A DNA stretch of 64,000 nt, taken from CAYPHY01 sp964410625 (lineage in GTDB: Bacteria > Chloroflexota > Anaerolineae > Promineifilales > Promineifilaceae). The stretch's first letter is position 1. Each line of letters opens with the position of its first letter. The notes under the pieces are model-generated. The model was not told the DNA's origin and ran no database searches. It was given only the letters and a program-made list of their open reading frames with translations. Position numbers and translations under genes: made by a program. Positions 26,219 to 34,418 of this stretch are shown piece by piece. The stretch spans positions 1 through 64,000 of the forward strand of contig CAYPHY010000023.1 of the NCBI GenBank assembly GCA_964410625.1, read 5' to 3'.

Positions 26219-27012
26219 ATCACTTTCTCCTCAAATAACTTTTCCACCAGAATACGCGCCTGTTCCTCAACCGAATCCCCTTCGATGATCGTCACTGAAC
26301 CCTCACGCGGGGGGATGGTGTAGACATGGGACCAATCGGCCTGGCTGGCATCCGCGCCGACGCCGCCATTCACTGAGAGATCGGCGGCCGTCCAGGTGGG
26401 GATGGTCGCCCGGCTGGCCTTACGAATACCCATGAAAGAGGGATAACGCGGCTCATTGATCTCCTTGACCACGCCGACAACCACCGGCAATTTGGCCGTC
26501 ACTGTTTCCTTGCCATCGTCTACCAACCGTTCAACGGTAATGGTGCCGTCGCTAATCTGCTTAATCGCCGACACATAGGTCAATGGCGTCCAACCCAGTT
26601 TGCGGGCTGTCTGTACCACCGTCTGGCCGGTGTCGCCATCAATCGCTTGCTTGCCAAAGACGGCGATTTGTACGTCGCCGACCTTGTTGATCGCCGCCGC
26701 CAGCACTCGCGCCGTTCCCAGCGTGTCCGACCCTTCCAGGGCTGGATCAGAGATGAGGATCGCATCGCTGCAACCCATCGCCAGACAAGTCTTTAAGGCT
26801 TCGTCGCTCGACGGATCGCCAAAGCAGACGGCCGTCGCCGAGGTCGCCCCATGATTTTCGGTCAGGCGAATGGCCTCTTCGATGGCATATTCATCCCAGG
26901 GGTTGACCACATTGGGCTTGCCACCGGGATCATTCCAGCTTACTTCGCCGTTGTTGACAGAGAACACGGCCGTTGTGCTGGGCGTTTGCTTCACACATAC
27001 AACAACTTTCAC
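26215..27012 (-). CDS. etfB: Electron transfer flavoprotein beta subunit
   Basis: 265 residues. The N-terminus MKVVVCVKQTPSTTAVF, NPWDEYAIEEAIRL, the FGKQAIDGDTGQTVVQTA signature and the PRYPSFMGIRKA motif identify EtfB, which binds AMP and docks on the dehydrogenase. First gene of the etfBA operon. The spacer upstream holds a word hairpin that reaches the neighbouring gene. Confidence 0.97.
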   Translation of the reverse strand: MKVVVCVKQTPSTTAVFSVNNGEVSWNDPGGKPNVVNPWDEYAIEEAIRLTENHGATSATAVCFGDPSSDEALKTCLAMGCSDAILISDPALEGSDTLGTARVLAAAINKVGDVQIAVFGKQAIDGDTGQTVVQTARKLGWTPLTYVSAIKQISDGTITVERLVDDGKETVTAKLPVVVGVVKEINEPRYPSFMGIRKASRATIPTWTAADLSVNGGVGADASQADWSHVYTIPPREGSVTIIEGDSVEEQARILVEKLFEEKVI

Positions 27013-27024
27013 TTATTCCTCCAT

Positions 27025-27098
27025 AATTAGTGACGAGCGGTGAGTGGCGAGTAGAGAGTCTAATTCTCGTCACTCATCACTCGCCACTCGTCACTAGA
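27025..27098. repeat. Word hairpin, AGTGACGAGCGGTGAGTGGC type, entering a gene 3' end
   Basis: AGTGACGAGCGGTGAGTGGC faces TCGTCACTCATCACTCGCC and ACTCGTCACTAG. The right arm codes the last six codons and stop of the gene at 27077-27598. Confidence 0.75.
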
Positions 27099-27598
27099 AT
27101 TGATTCGTTTAGATCGCGGAAACGTTCCGCGAAGGTATCGGCTTGAAAGGTAAAGATGGTTGTCCGCCAGGAAAAATCCTCGATTTTGGCGGCCTCGCGG
27201 ATCGCTTTCTTCTCCGCCGTCGCCATTCGCCAGCTTAGGCGACGAAAGAGCAGCCACACGGCCGCAAACACCAACCCGCCAACAACCAGCCCAACCAGCA
27301 AGCGAAAGGTGAGTCCGAACAGGTCCGGCACAATCAGTAGGGTTAAGGCCAACGCCAATAGGGCAGCCAGTCCGCCGCCGAGCCAGCCAAAGGTCTGCAT
27401 CCGTTCTTCTCCGGCCGACCGTCGCAACAATTGGCGTGTACAGTCGCTACATAGCGGCACATCAATCGTTCGCGTCACCTGTCCGGCCCGCTTCGCCAGG
27501 CGCATCCGCTCGGCCGCCGGTTGTTGGCAAGCAACGCAAATGCCGGGGAAGCGTAGTTCCTGGTTCGGCCGTAGGTTCACTTTCACTTGATGACTCAT
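27077..27598 (-). CDS. Zinc-ribbon and two-helix membrane protein, unknown
   Basis: 173 residues from ATG 27598. The N-terminal part carries two Cys pairs, CVAC and CSDC about 35 residues apart, a likely zinc ribbon. Two membrane segments follow (about 75-94 and 100-122), then a basic helical tail (RRLSWRMATAEKKAIREAAK). I do not recognise a named family. The last residues VTSGE and the stop are coded by the arm of the intergenic word hairpin, so the original 3' end seems to have been replaced. Function unknown. Confidence 0.7.
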   Translation of the reverse strand: MSHQVKVNLRPNQELRFPGICVACQQPAAERMRLAKRAGQVTRTIDVPLCSDCTRQLLRRSAGEERMQTFGWLGGGLAALLALALTLLIVPDLFGLTFRLLVGLVVGGLVFAAVWLLFRRLSWRMATAEKKAIREAAKIEDFSWRTTIFTFQADTFAERFRDLNESILVTSGE

Positions 27599-27852
27599 TT
27601 TTATCAAGCTTCTACTACAAAAAGACGACAACGGATAAAGAAAAAAACGGAAAACACCTTTATCCGCTTATCACCTTATCCGTCGTACTTTTGTAAAGCA
27701 TATCTAAGAGTAAAAGCATTGTTATTATAGCTATACTTAGCCGCTTTCCAAAATGAGACCAGCCAATTCCTTGTCTGTACAGCCCATTCACCATACAATT
27801 GTATGGTGTAAAGGCCTGTCCTTTAGGATTCAAGTCATTTTAGGAGTCGTTT
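27599..27852. other. Intergenic region before the mazEF-like pair
   Basis: Contains a GATAAAGAAAAAAACGGA / TCCGCTTATCACCTTATCCG word hairpin at about 27630-27685 and the operator palindrome at 27789-27808. No gene is seen. Confidence 0.6.
27789..27808. promoter_or_regulatory. 20-bp perfect palindrome, probable antitoxin operator
   Basis: CACCATACAATTGTATGGTG is a perfect 20-bp palindrome 44 bp upstream of the antitoxin start. Toxin-antitoxin operons are normally autorepressed through such sites, so this is the likely binding site of the antitoxin dimer. Confidence 0.75.
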
Positions 27853-28152
27853 ATGACAACAAAAGAAAAAGTTACAATTGTCCTGGCCAGCGAGCTAATG
27901 GACGCTGTTCGCGAAATGGCTCCCCCACGTGGTCAAAGCGACTTTATCGCCAAGGCAATTACCTATTATATTTCTGACAAAAAGCGTAAAGAATTACGCG
28001 AGCGTCTGATTGCCGGTTATCAAGCAAACGCTGCGACTGATCTCGAAATCGCGAGGGAGTGGCAATTTTTGGATGAAGAAGCCTGGTTAAAGCATGTACC
28101 AGACTATGAAGGGGAGGAACCCGATCATGACGCGGCCGATACGGCGGGGTGA
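27853..28152 (+). CDS. Ribbon-helix-helix-like antitoxin
   Basis: 99 residues. The first 45 residues (TKEKVTIVLASELMDAVREM, GQSDFIAKAITYYIS) fit a ribbon-helix-helix DNA-binding fold: a basic beta strand followed by two helices. The acidic C-terminal half (LEIAREWQFLDEEAWLKHVP) would wrap and block the toxin. It overlaps the toxin gene by 26 bp, and its own operator candidate lies 44 bp upstream. The antitoxin both neutralises the MazF-like RNase and represses the operon. Confidence 0.82.
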   Translation: MTTKEKVTIVLASELMDAVREMAPPRGQSDFIAKAITYYISDKKRKELRERLIAGYQANAATDLEIAREWQFLDEEAWLKHVPDYEGEEPDHDAADTAG

Positions 28153-28480
28153 TATTTTCACAGTCGATTTTGAGCCGGTGCGAGGCTCAGAGCAAGGTAA
28201 GGTGAGACCAGCGTTGGTCATTCAAAACGACATCGGCAACCAGTTCAGCCCAACGCTCATCGTTGCCGCGATCACGACATCGAGCAAGGCGCGTTTCGAC
28301 GTGAATGTAGAAGTCAAAGCACCCGAAGGCGGTTTGACGAACGATTCCGTTATCCTTCTGAATCAAATAAGAACTGTTGACAAGGAGCGTCTCGGCCGCT
28401 ATTGGGGTCGAGTATCACAACAAACGATAGTCAGAGTGGATAGAGCCCTGCTGATCAGTTTAGGACTTGTTCCGATATGA
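28127..28480 (+). CDS. mazF: MazF/PemK-type mRNA interferase toxin
   Basis: 117 residues from ATG 28127, with GGGGAGGA 6 bases upstream. The MazF fold is clear: IRRGDIFTVDFEPVRGSEQG, KVRPALVIQND, TLIVAAITT and the later LTNDSVILLNQIRTVDKERL strand-helix. The catalytic Arg (KVRPALV) and the Thr/Ser in VAAITTSS are present. Members cut mRNA at short specific sequences and stop translation. The start lies inside the antitoxin gene, giving coupled translation. Confidence 0.93.
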   Translation: MTRPIRRGDIFTVDFEPVRGSEQGKVRPALVIQNDIGNQFSPTLIVAAITTSSKARFDVNVEVKAPEGGLTNDSVILLNQIRTVDKERLGRYWGRVSQQTIVRVDRALLISLGLVPI

Positions 28481-28492
28481 GCTAATCCCAGG

Positions 28493-29524
28493 TTATCGCA
28501 AGATAAACCCTTGACGCAGCGGATCGGCCGTATCAATCAACCACTCATTTCGTCCGGTGATGTAGGCCATGCCGGAAATGCGTGGGATGACGGCCGTGTA
28601 TGGCCCAAAGTTTGTTGTCTCCACCACCGCACCGGTAAAACAGGTGCCCAAAATACTTTCGACAATAAAGGGTTCACCAATACCGATTTCGCCGCGTGCG
28701 TAGTGTAGGGCTGCCCGTGCGCTGACGCCGGTCCCTGTTGGTGAACGGTCTACCTCCCCATCGGCGAAGATGCAGACGTTGCGGCTGTGATGCCCCGGCT
28801 CGTGGGCTGCGCCGACGATGATCGTGCCATAGAGGAAGCCCATGTCTGGTTCAAAGGGGTGGTGGATGGGCAAGCTGCTCATCACCGCTTGCTTGATGCG
28901 CCGCCCGACATCAATCAACTGTCGGAAATCGGCCGCTGTTAGCTCCACGCCTAACGCTTCAGCATCGCAAAAGGCATAGAACGCACCACCGAAAGCGATA
29001 TCGTAGCGGACGCGGCCGATCCCCTCTACCTCCACTTCCTGGTCGAGCGCATAGACAAAGGAAGGAACGTTGAGAAAAGAGGCTTCAACCACACGGCCAT
29101 TTTCCCGCCGAACAGCGGCCGTTACTCGTCCGGCTGGTGTGTCTATACGAATTTCTGACCCTTCTTCTCCTAGCGGGATTAGACCAATATCTACGCCAAC
29201 GGCCGCCAGCCCTAAAATCCCATGGCCACACATGGTGCTAAAGCCTTCGTTGTGGATAAACAACACGCCGAAGTCGCCATCGGCCGTGACCGGCTCGGTC
29301 AAAATCGCTCCATACATATCGGCATGACCACGCGGCTCCCACATCAATGCGGTGCGTAAATGGTCAAGGTTTTCCCGCGCATAACGCCGCTTCTCCAACA
29401 TCGTCGTCCCTGGAATCTCCGGCAGCCCGCCGGTAATGATCCGTAACGGTTCTCCTGCTGTATGCGCGTCTACTGATGTAATGCGGATTGGGGAATGCGG
29501 AATGCGGATTGTGTGCTGTTCCAT
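28493..29524 (-). CDS. Proline racemase family, trans-3-hydroxy-L-proline dehydratase type
   Basis: 343 residues from ATG 29524, with AGGA 8 bases upstream. The family motifs are TSVDAHTAGEPLRII, MCGHGILGL with catalytic Cys99 and DRSPTGTGVSARAA. Racemases and epimerases have a second catalytic Cys (DRSPCGTG); here it is Thr263, which marks dehydratases that convert trans-3-hydroxy-L-proline to pyrroline-2-carboxylate. The first dozen residues (HTIRIPHSPIRI) are coded by the left arm of the 24-bp inverted repeat at 29480-29503, so the original N-terminus was probably replaced. No other proline-catabolic gene is adjacent. Confidence 0.88.
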   Translation of the reverse strand: MEQHTIRIPHSPIRITSVDAHTAGEPLRIITGGLPEIPGTTMLEKRRYARENLDHLRTALMWEPRGHADMYGAILTEPVTADGDFGVLFIHNEGFSTMCGHGILGLAAVGVDIGLIPLGEEGSEIRIDTPAGRVTAAVRRENGRVVEASFLNVPSFVYALDQEVEVEGIGRVRYDIAFGGAFYAFCDAEALGVELTAADFRQLIDVGRRIKQAVMSSLPIHHPFEPDMGFLYGTIIVGAAHEPGHHSRNVCIFADGEVDRSPTGTGVSARAALHYARGEIGIGEPFIVESILGTCFTGAVVETTNFGPYTAVIPRISGMAYITGRNEWLIDTADPLRQGFILR

Positions 29525-29960
29525 GATAAAATCCTGATGCTAAGAACCAGTTATCTAATACGTTTTTCAGATTTTTGGTTGATGCCTTGCCGAGCAGTTT
29601 TGATTGAAACAACAGTAATGGCAACTAATTCGTCTGCCTCTTTCAATAAAGGAGACGCACGGGTATAGGTAACAATATTCGTTTCAACCAGTAGTTCTAA
29701 CCAGTATCCGCATTCATCTGCCTCTTCTTCAACTATACCCATCTTTGAAATGAAATCAGCAGGCGATTTTGAGCGACAAGCAGCCCGATAATTTGCTCCT
29801 TCCGATGTCGCTGAACGTAACAATTGCCGCCCAATGACAGTGGCCGTCTGACCAGGTGGAATTGATTCAACTAGCCGAATAACATCCAGCGCAAATCGCT
29901 TCATCCGCGCTTTCATCATCTCTTTGTTCATTATAGATTCCGCATTCCCCAATCCGCATT
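29480..29960. mobile_element. Candidate IVS-like element: four-helix-bundle gene inside perfect 24-bp inverted repeats
   Basis: 29480-29503 and 29937-29960 are perfect 24-bp reverse complements (core AATGCGGATTGGGGAATGCG). They enclose only the four-helix-bundle gene. In 23S rRNA intervening sequences the same protein family sits in the loop of a long inverted-repeat stem. No target-site duplication was recognised and no transposase is present, so mobility is inference. Confidence 0.55.
29551..29931 (-). CDS. Four-helix-bundle protein (23S rRNA intervening-sequence protein family)
   Basis: 126 residues from ATG 29931; an alternative TTG at 29952 lies in the inverted-repeat arm. The family pattern is clear: FALDVIRLVESIPPG, IGRQLLRSATSEGANYRAAC, SPADFISKMGIVEEEADECG, YWLELLVE and a last helix with ADELVAITVVSIKTAR. 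These small pentameric helical proteins occur in the intervening sequences of 23S rRNA in Leptospira and Coxiella and as free copies in many Chloroflexota and Bacteroidota. Their role is unknown. Here the gene is bracketed by perfect inverted repeats and points into the 5' end of the dehydratase gene. Confidence 0.88.
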   Translation of the reverse strand: MNKEMMKARMKRFALDVIRLVESIPPGQTATVIGRQLLRSATSEGANYRAACRSKSPADFISKMGIVEEEADECGYWLELLVETNIVTYTRASPLLKEADELVAITVVSIKTARQGINQKSEKRIR

Positions 29961-30103
29961 CCTAAATCCGCAATCATATAACACAATATATATACTGTGC
30001 CAACATAATTCTTACGCCAGCTAAGTATGGTATAGGAGTGCGGCAAGTAGCTAAATGAAACGGCCGCCTTGTCATCATAAAATAATAACTAATCGTAATT
30101 GGA

Positions 30104-30132
30104 GGTCTCAGGGGGTTCCCACCGTTGAGACC
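30104..30132 (+). promoter_or_regulatory. GGTCTCA-N15-TGAGACC inverted repeat in the dnaK leader
   Basis: GGTCTCA at 30104-30110 pairs with TGAGACC at 30126-30132, loop of 15 nt, ending 20 bases before the dnaK ATG and just upstream of its GGAG. It is neither CIRCE (TTAGCACTC-N9) nor HAIR (CTTGAGT-N7). It could be an operator or an mRNA hairpin that affects translation. Confidence 0.6.
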
Positions 30133-30152
30133 GGGTATAGGAGATGGGACAA

Positions 30153-32027
30153 ATGAGTAAAATCGTAGGAATTGACTTAGGAACAACCAACTCGGTTGTG
30201 GCCGTCATGGAGGGTGGCGAACCAACTGTGATCACCACGGCCGAAGGCGGCCGCCTGACGCCGTCTATGGTTGCTTTCAACAAAAACGGGGAGCGTCTCG
30301 TTGGCCTGACCGCCAAGCGACAGGCGACGATCAACCCCGAAAATACCATTTTTTCGACCAAGCGTTTTATCGGCCGTCACTTCGACGAAGCGGAAACCAT
30401 TGAGGACCGCAAACGCCTGCCCTACGCTATTGAGAAGGGGCCGCAAGGGGATATTCGCGTGAATATCCCGGTGAAAGGGCAGACCTATACGCCGCAAGAG
30501 ATTTCGGCGATGATTTTGGCGAAGCTGAAGAAAGACGCTGAGGATTATCTGGGCGAGACGGTCAACCAGGCTGTGATCACCGTTCCGGCTTACTTCAACG
30601 ACAGCCAGCGACAGGCGACAAAGGATGCTGGTCGTATTGCTGGTTTGGAAGTAAAGCGGATCATCAATGAGCCAACGGCCGCTGCTTTGGCCTATGGGTT
30701 GGACAAGAAAGAGGACGAAACCATCCTGGTCTTTGACCTCGGTGGTGGTACGTTTGACGTTTCCATCCTCGATGTCAGCGAAGGGCTGATCGAAGTGGTT
30801 GCCACTAATGGTGATACTCACCTGGGTGGTGACGACTGGGACCTGGCTATTGTGGACTGGGTGGTTAGCGAATTCTTGCGCGACCAGGGTATTGACTTGA
30901 AGCAGGACCGCCAGGCGTTGCAGCGTGTTCGTGAAGCGGCCGAAAAGGCGAAGATCGAACTATCTAGCACAATGGAAACGGAGATCAACCTGCCCTTCAT
31001 CACCGCCGACGCCAGCGGGCCGAAGCACTTACAGATGAAGCTGACCCGCGCTAAGTTTGAACAGTTGACCGAGCATCTGGTTGAGCGCGTGAAAGCTCCC
31101 TTCAATAAGGCGTTGCAGGATGCGAACCTGAAGCCCGGCGACCTGAATGAGGTTGTCCTGGTTGGTGGTTCGACGCGGATGCCGATGGTGCAGGAGTTGG
31201 TGCGTAAGCTGACCGGCAAAGAGCCGAACAAGAGCGTAAACCCGGATGAGGTGGTGGCAATTGGCGCGGCTTTGCAGGCTGGTGTGTTGGCTGGCGAGGT
31301 CAGTGACGTGCTGTTGCTGGACGTGACGCCGTTGAGCCTGGGCCTGGAGACGCTGGGCGGTGTGATGACCACGCTGATCCCGCGCAACACCACCATTCCA
31401 ACGCGCAAGGCGGAGGTCTTTAGCACGGCCGAAGACAACCAGACGGCGGTGGACATCCATGTGCTACAGGGTGAACGGCCGATGGCCAAGGACAACAACA
31501 CGCTGGGCGTCTTCCGGCTGGAAGGCATTCCACCCGCGCCGCGTGGCATTCCGCAGATTGAGGTGACGTTTGACATTGATGCCAATGGTATCTTGAACGT
31601 GACCGCTAAGGATCGCGCCACGGGCAAGAGCCAGGCGATTTCGATCACCGCCAGCACTAATCTCAATGAAAGCGACATCCAGCGTATGGTGCACGAAGCG
31701 GAGCAAAACGCTACTGAGGACCAGCGTCGTCGCGAACTGATTGAGGCGCGGAACACGGCCGATCAAGTGATTTACCAGACGGAAAAGAGCTTGAGCGGCT
31801 TGAATGGACAGGCTCCCGCCGAGACACGGCAGCAGCTCGAGAGCCAGATCGCCGAGTTGCGCGAAGCGCTCAACAGCGAAGACACGGATCGTATCCGCAA
31901 GTTGACCAACGCCGTGCAGCAAACGGCCATGGCTTTGGGACAGGCTGCCTACCAGGATGGCGGAGCGACCGCGAATGGAGCCGCCGATGACGAAGATGTT
32001 ATCGAAGGCGAATACGAAGCGGCGTAA
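30153..32027 (+). CDS. dnaK: Chaperone DnaK (Hsp70)
   Basis: 624 residues. The start at 30153 is preferred over the in-frame ATG at 30144, because GGAG (30140-30143) directly touches 30144 but is well spaced for 30153. Actin-like ATPase motifs: GIDLGTTNSVV, VITVPAYFND, IINEPTAAALAYGLDKK, LVFDLGGGTFDVS and VVLVGGSTRMPMVQ. The substrate domain starts LLDVTPLSLGLETLGG and the acidic C-terminus EDVIEGEYE is typical. It folds and protects proteins with DnaJ and GrpE, neither of which is adjacent. A strong terminator follows, so it is a single-gene unit. Confidence 0.99.
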   Translation: MSKIVGIDLGTTNSVVAVMEGGEPTVITTAEGGRLTPSMVAFNKNGERLVGLTAKRQATINPENTIFSTKRFIGRHFDEAETIEDRKRLPYAIEKGPQGDIRVNIPVKGQTYTPQEISAMILAKLKKDAEDYLGETVNQAVITVPAYFNDSQRQATKDAGRIAGLEVKRIINEPTAAALAYGLDKKEDETILVFDLGGGTFDVSILDVSEGLIEVVATNGDTHLGGDDWDLAIVDWVVSEFLRDQGIDLKQDRQALQRVREAAEKAKIELSSTMETEINLPFITADASGPKHLQMKLTRAKFEQLTEHLVERVKAPFNKALQDANLKPGDLNEVVLVGGSTRMPMVQELVRKLTGKEPNKSVNPDEVVAIGAALQAGVLAGEVSDVLLLDVTPLSLGLETLGGVMTTLIPRNTTIPTRKAEVFSTAEDNQTAVDIHVLQGERPMAKDNNTLGVFRLEGIPPAPRGIPQIEVTFDIDANGILNVTAKDRATGKSQAISITASTNLNESDIQRMVHEAEQNATEDQRRRELIEARNTADQVIYQTEKSLSGLNGQAPAETRQQLESQIAELREALNSEDTDRIRKLTNAVQQTAMALGQAAYQDGGATANGAADDEDVIEGEYEAA

Positions 32028-32093
32028 AAGTTTAGCATAGAGCATAGACTTCGCCTCAGAGGTCTTCAAATGCTCCCGTTTTTGCAACTAAGT

Positions 32094-32134
32094 ACGGCTG
32101 ATCATCGTATTGATGATCAGCCGTTTTCTTTTCC
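32094..32134 (+). terminator. Rho-independent terminator after dnaK
   Basis: A perfect 13-bp stem (ACGGCTGATCATC / GATGATCAGCCGT, 32094-32106 and 32112-32124) with a 5-base loop GTATT is followed by TTTTCTTTT. Confidence 0.95.
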
Positions 32135-32199
32135 ATTCAATAGCCCTGGTGCTGACTTCAAGATATAATTGAGAAGATACGTATGCCCAACTATTTAAG

Positions 32200-32766
32200 A
32201 TGATCGAGCTACTTCAGTTTGACACCCTAAACCTAATCTACGCGGGAATTGTGCTGATCAGTTTCATCTTCGCGCTGCTGACCCTCATCGGTTCCGGTAT
32301 CGGCGAGGCGTTTGACTTTAGCGGAGACGTGGATGCCGATGGCGGCGTTGACTTCATCAATATCAGCCCCTTTTCCCTGGCGATGTTTGGTTCCGCATTT
32401 GGCGTAACCGGTCTACTCACTCGCCTTTGGCTAGATATGGAAGCTATCCCCAGTGTCTTATGGTCGCTGGGCATTGGCCTGGCAATCGGTTTTGTTGCCC
32501 AGGCACTTTTTATTTATATCCTTTCCCCCTCTAAGACCAGTCATTTTAATCTTGCCGACGATGCCACCGGCCGTCAGGCAGTCGTGATCATCACCGTCCC
32601 GGCAGATGGCCTGGGGCAAATCGCTTATGATAACGTCAGCGGCCATGTCACGCTGGGGGCGCGGTCGGTCAGCGGCCGTGTTGTTCCACGCGGCACCGTC
32701 GTCACCATTGAACGGGTAAACGGCCGTGTTGCCGTTGTCCGTCCGGTGGAAGAAAGTGAGTCGTAG
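32200..32766 (+). CDS. YqiJ/NfeD-like membrane protein with OB-fold
   Basis: 188 residues. Three membrane segments (about 11-32, 58-78 and 88-108) and a soluble C-terminal OB-fold (GRQAVVIITVPADGLGQIAY, GHVTLGARSVSGRVVPRGT, TIERVNGRVAVV) match the YqiJ/NfeD class. NfeD proteins pair with flotillins in the same operon and are thought to organise membrane microdomains. The flotillin gene follows 90 bp downstream, past a word hairpin. The ATG at 32200 has no clear ribosome-binding site. Confidence 0.85.
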   Translation: MIELLQFDTLNLIYAGIVLISFIFALLTLIGSGIGEAFDFSGDVDADGGVDFINISPFSLAMFGSAFGVTGLLTRLWLDMEAIPSVLWSLGIGLAIGFVAQALFIYILSPSKTSHFNLADDATGRQAVVIITVPADGLGQIAYDNVSGHVTLGARSVSGRVVPRGTVVTIERVNGRVAVVRPVEESES

Positions 32767-32845
32767 TCGGTTGGCAGTTGGCAATTGGTAGTCGGGAAAG
32801 CATAAACTGGCTACTGCCTACTGACAACTGTCCACTATTCTTAAC
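32767..32845. repeat. Word hairpin, GGTTGGCAGTTGGCAATTGG type
   Basis: GGTTGGCAGTTGGCAATTGG faces ACTGGCTACTGCCTACTGAC and AACTGTCCACT, inside the YqiJ-flotillin operon, ending just before the AAGGAG of the flotillin gene at 32847. Confidence 0.7.
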
Positions 32846-32856
32846 AAGGAGCATCC

Positions 32857-34383
32857 ATGACCACAGCAAGTCTACTTGCCATTCTGATTCCTGTTTTTGT
32901 CTTTGTTCTCTTTGCCCTGATTTTCGTCTATGCCAGCCGGATCAAGAAGGTCGGTCCAAATGAGGTGATGATCATCTCTGGTCGGGGCGAAGGACGGCAA
33001 GATCGCGGGGTTGGCCAGATGGAAAGCAAGTTCCGCATTGTCACCGGCGGCCGTTCCTTTGTCTGGCCGGTCCTGGAACGTGTGGACGATCTCTCGCTGG
33101 AGATCATGACCATTGACATCACTACCCCCGATGTGCCGACTGTGCAGGGTGTTCCGGTCACTGTCGAGGGCGTGGCGCAAATCAAGATCGGCAGCGACGA
33201 AAGTTCGATTCGCACGGCGGCGATCCAATTCCTCTCCAAATCACGCCAGGAAATTGAACATGTCGGCCATGAAACATTGGCCGGTCACTTACGCGCCATC
33301 GTCGGCACGCTGACCGTCGAGCAACTTTATCGCGACCGCGAAGCGTTTGCCCAACGTGTCCAAGAAGTGTCCGGCGACGACATGGCCAGCATGGGCTTGC
33401 AAATTGTCTCCTTTGTGATCAAGGACATCAGCGATAAAGAAGGGTATTTGGAGGCATTGGGACGGCCGCGTATTGCCCAAGTGAAGCGTGACGCCCAAAT
33501 CGGCGAAGCGGAAGCTTCTCGTGATGCCACTATTGAAAGCGCCAAAGCCCGCCAGGAAGGGGAAGCAGCCAAGTTTGTTGCCGAAACACGCATTGCCGAA
33601 AGCCGCAAGGATTTTGAGGTGCAACAGGCCAGCTACCAGGCGGAGACCAATCGCCAAAAAGCAGAGGCTGAACTGGCCTATACGCTGCAACAAAACATCA
33701 CCAACCAGCAAGTAAAGGCCGAAGAGGTACAGGTAGAAGTCGTTGCCAAGCGTAAACAAATCGAAGTGCAGGAGCAAGAAGTGGCGCGACGGGAAAAAGA
33801 ACTTGATGCTACCGTCCGTAAACCAGCCGAGGCGGAAAAGTATAAGGTTAGTGCGTTGGCTGAAGCCCGACAATTCCAAATTCAGGCCGAAGCAACGGGT
33901 GAAGCGGAAGCGATACGGCGTCGTGGTGAGGCGGAAGCCGACGCTGCCCGCGCTCGTGGTCTGGCCGAGGCCGAGGTGCTGCGCCAGCGCGGTCTGGCCG
34001 AAGCCGAAGTTATTCGCCAGCAAGGTCTGTCCGAAGCGGAAGCGACACTTAAAAAAGCCGATGCCTGGAAAGAGTATACTCAGGCGGCTATCATCCAACA
34101 GTTGCTCGACAAGCTACCGGAAGTGGCAGCCGCTATTTCCCAACCACTCTCGCAAACTGAGCGTATTGTGGTGATCAATAGCGGCGGCGAGAATGGTTCC
34201 GGGGCTGGTGCGTCCAGAATCACTCAGGACGTTACCAACATCATCGCCCAGGTCCCGGCGACCATCGAAGCGCTAACGGGTATGGACATCCTCAGTACCA
34301 TTAGCAACCTCGGCGGTGTTAAGCAAAGCCCGACGAACGGCGCGGATGAAGGCAGCGGGATAAAGGGTGAAACAGAGGGGTAG
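32857..34383 (+). CDS. Flotillin-like SPFH protein (YqiK/FloT)
   Basis: 508 residues. An N-terminal membrane hairpin or segment (about 6-28) precedes the SPFH/PHB domain (about 30-190; KVGPNEVMIISGRGEG, DITTPDVPTVQGVPVTVEG, GHLRAIVGTLTVEQLYRDR). Residues about 200-430 are a long Glu/Ala coiled coil, with a near-tandem pattern RGLAEAEVLRQRGLAEAEV near its end. Flotillins oligomerise on the inner face of the membrane and gather proteins into lipid microdomains. The YqiJ gene upstream is the usual partner. Confidence 0.93.
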   Translation: MTTASLLAILIPVFVFVLFALIFVYASRIKKVGPNEVMIISGRGEGRQDRGVGQMESKFRIVTGGRSFVWPVLERVDDLSLEIMTIDITTPDVPTVQGVPVTVEGVAQIKIGSDESSIRTAAIQFLSKSRQEIEHVGHETLAGHLRAIVGTLTVEQLYRDREAFAQRVQEVSGDDMASMGLQIVSFVIKDISDKEGYLEALGRPRIAQVKRDAQIGEAEASRDATIESAKARQEGEAAKFVAETRIAESRKDFEVQQASYQAETNRQKAEAELAYTLQQNITNQQVKAEEVQVEVVAKRKQIEVQEQEVARREKELDATVRKPAEAEKYKVSALAEARQFQIQAEATGEAEAIRRRGEAEADAARARGLAEAEVLRQRGLAEAEVIRQQGLSEAEATLKKADAWKEYTQAAIIQQLLDKLPEVAAAISQPLSQTERIVVINSGGENGSGAGASRITQDVTNIIAQVPATIEALTGMDILSTISNLGGVKQSPTNGADEGSGIKGETEG

Positions 34384-34418
34384 ATTTCATCCTTCAGCCT
34401 TCATCCTTCATAGTTTAA

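Noticed and set aside
30104..30132. CIRCE or HAIR operator upstream of dnaK
   Set aside because: The arms GGTCTCA/TGAGACC and the 15-nt spacer match neither consensus.
30818..31756. Open frame of 312 codons opposite dnaK
   Set aside because: Ghost frame of a highly conserved gene; composition is Ser/Arg rich with no domain or ribosome-binding site.
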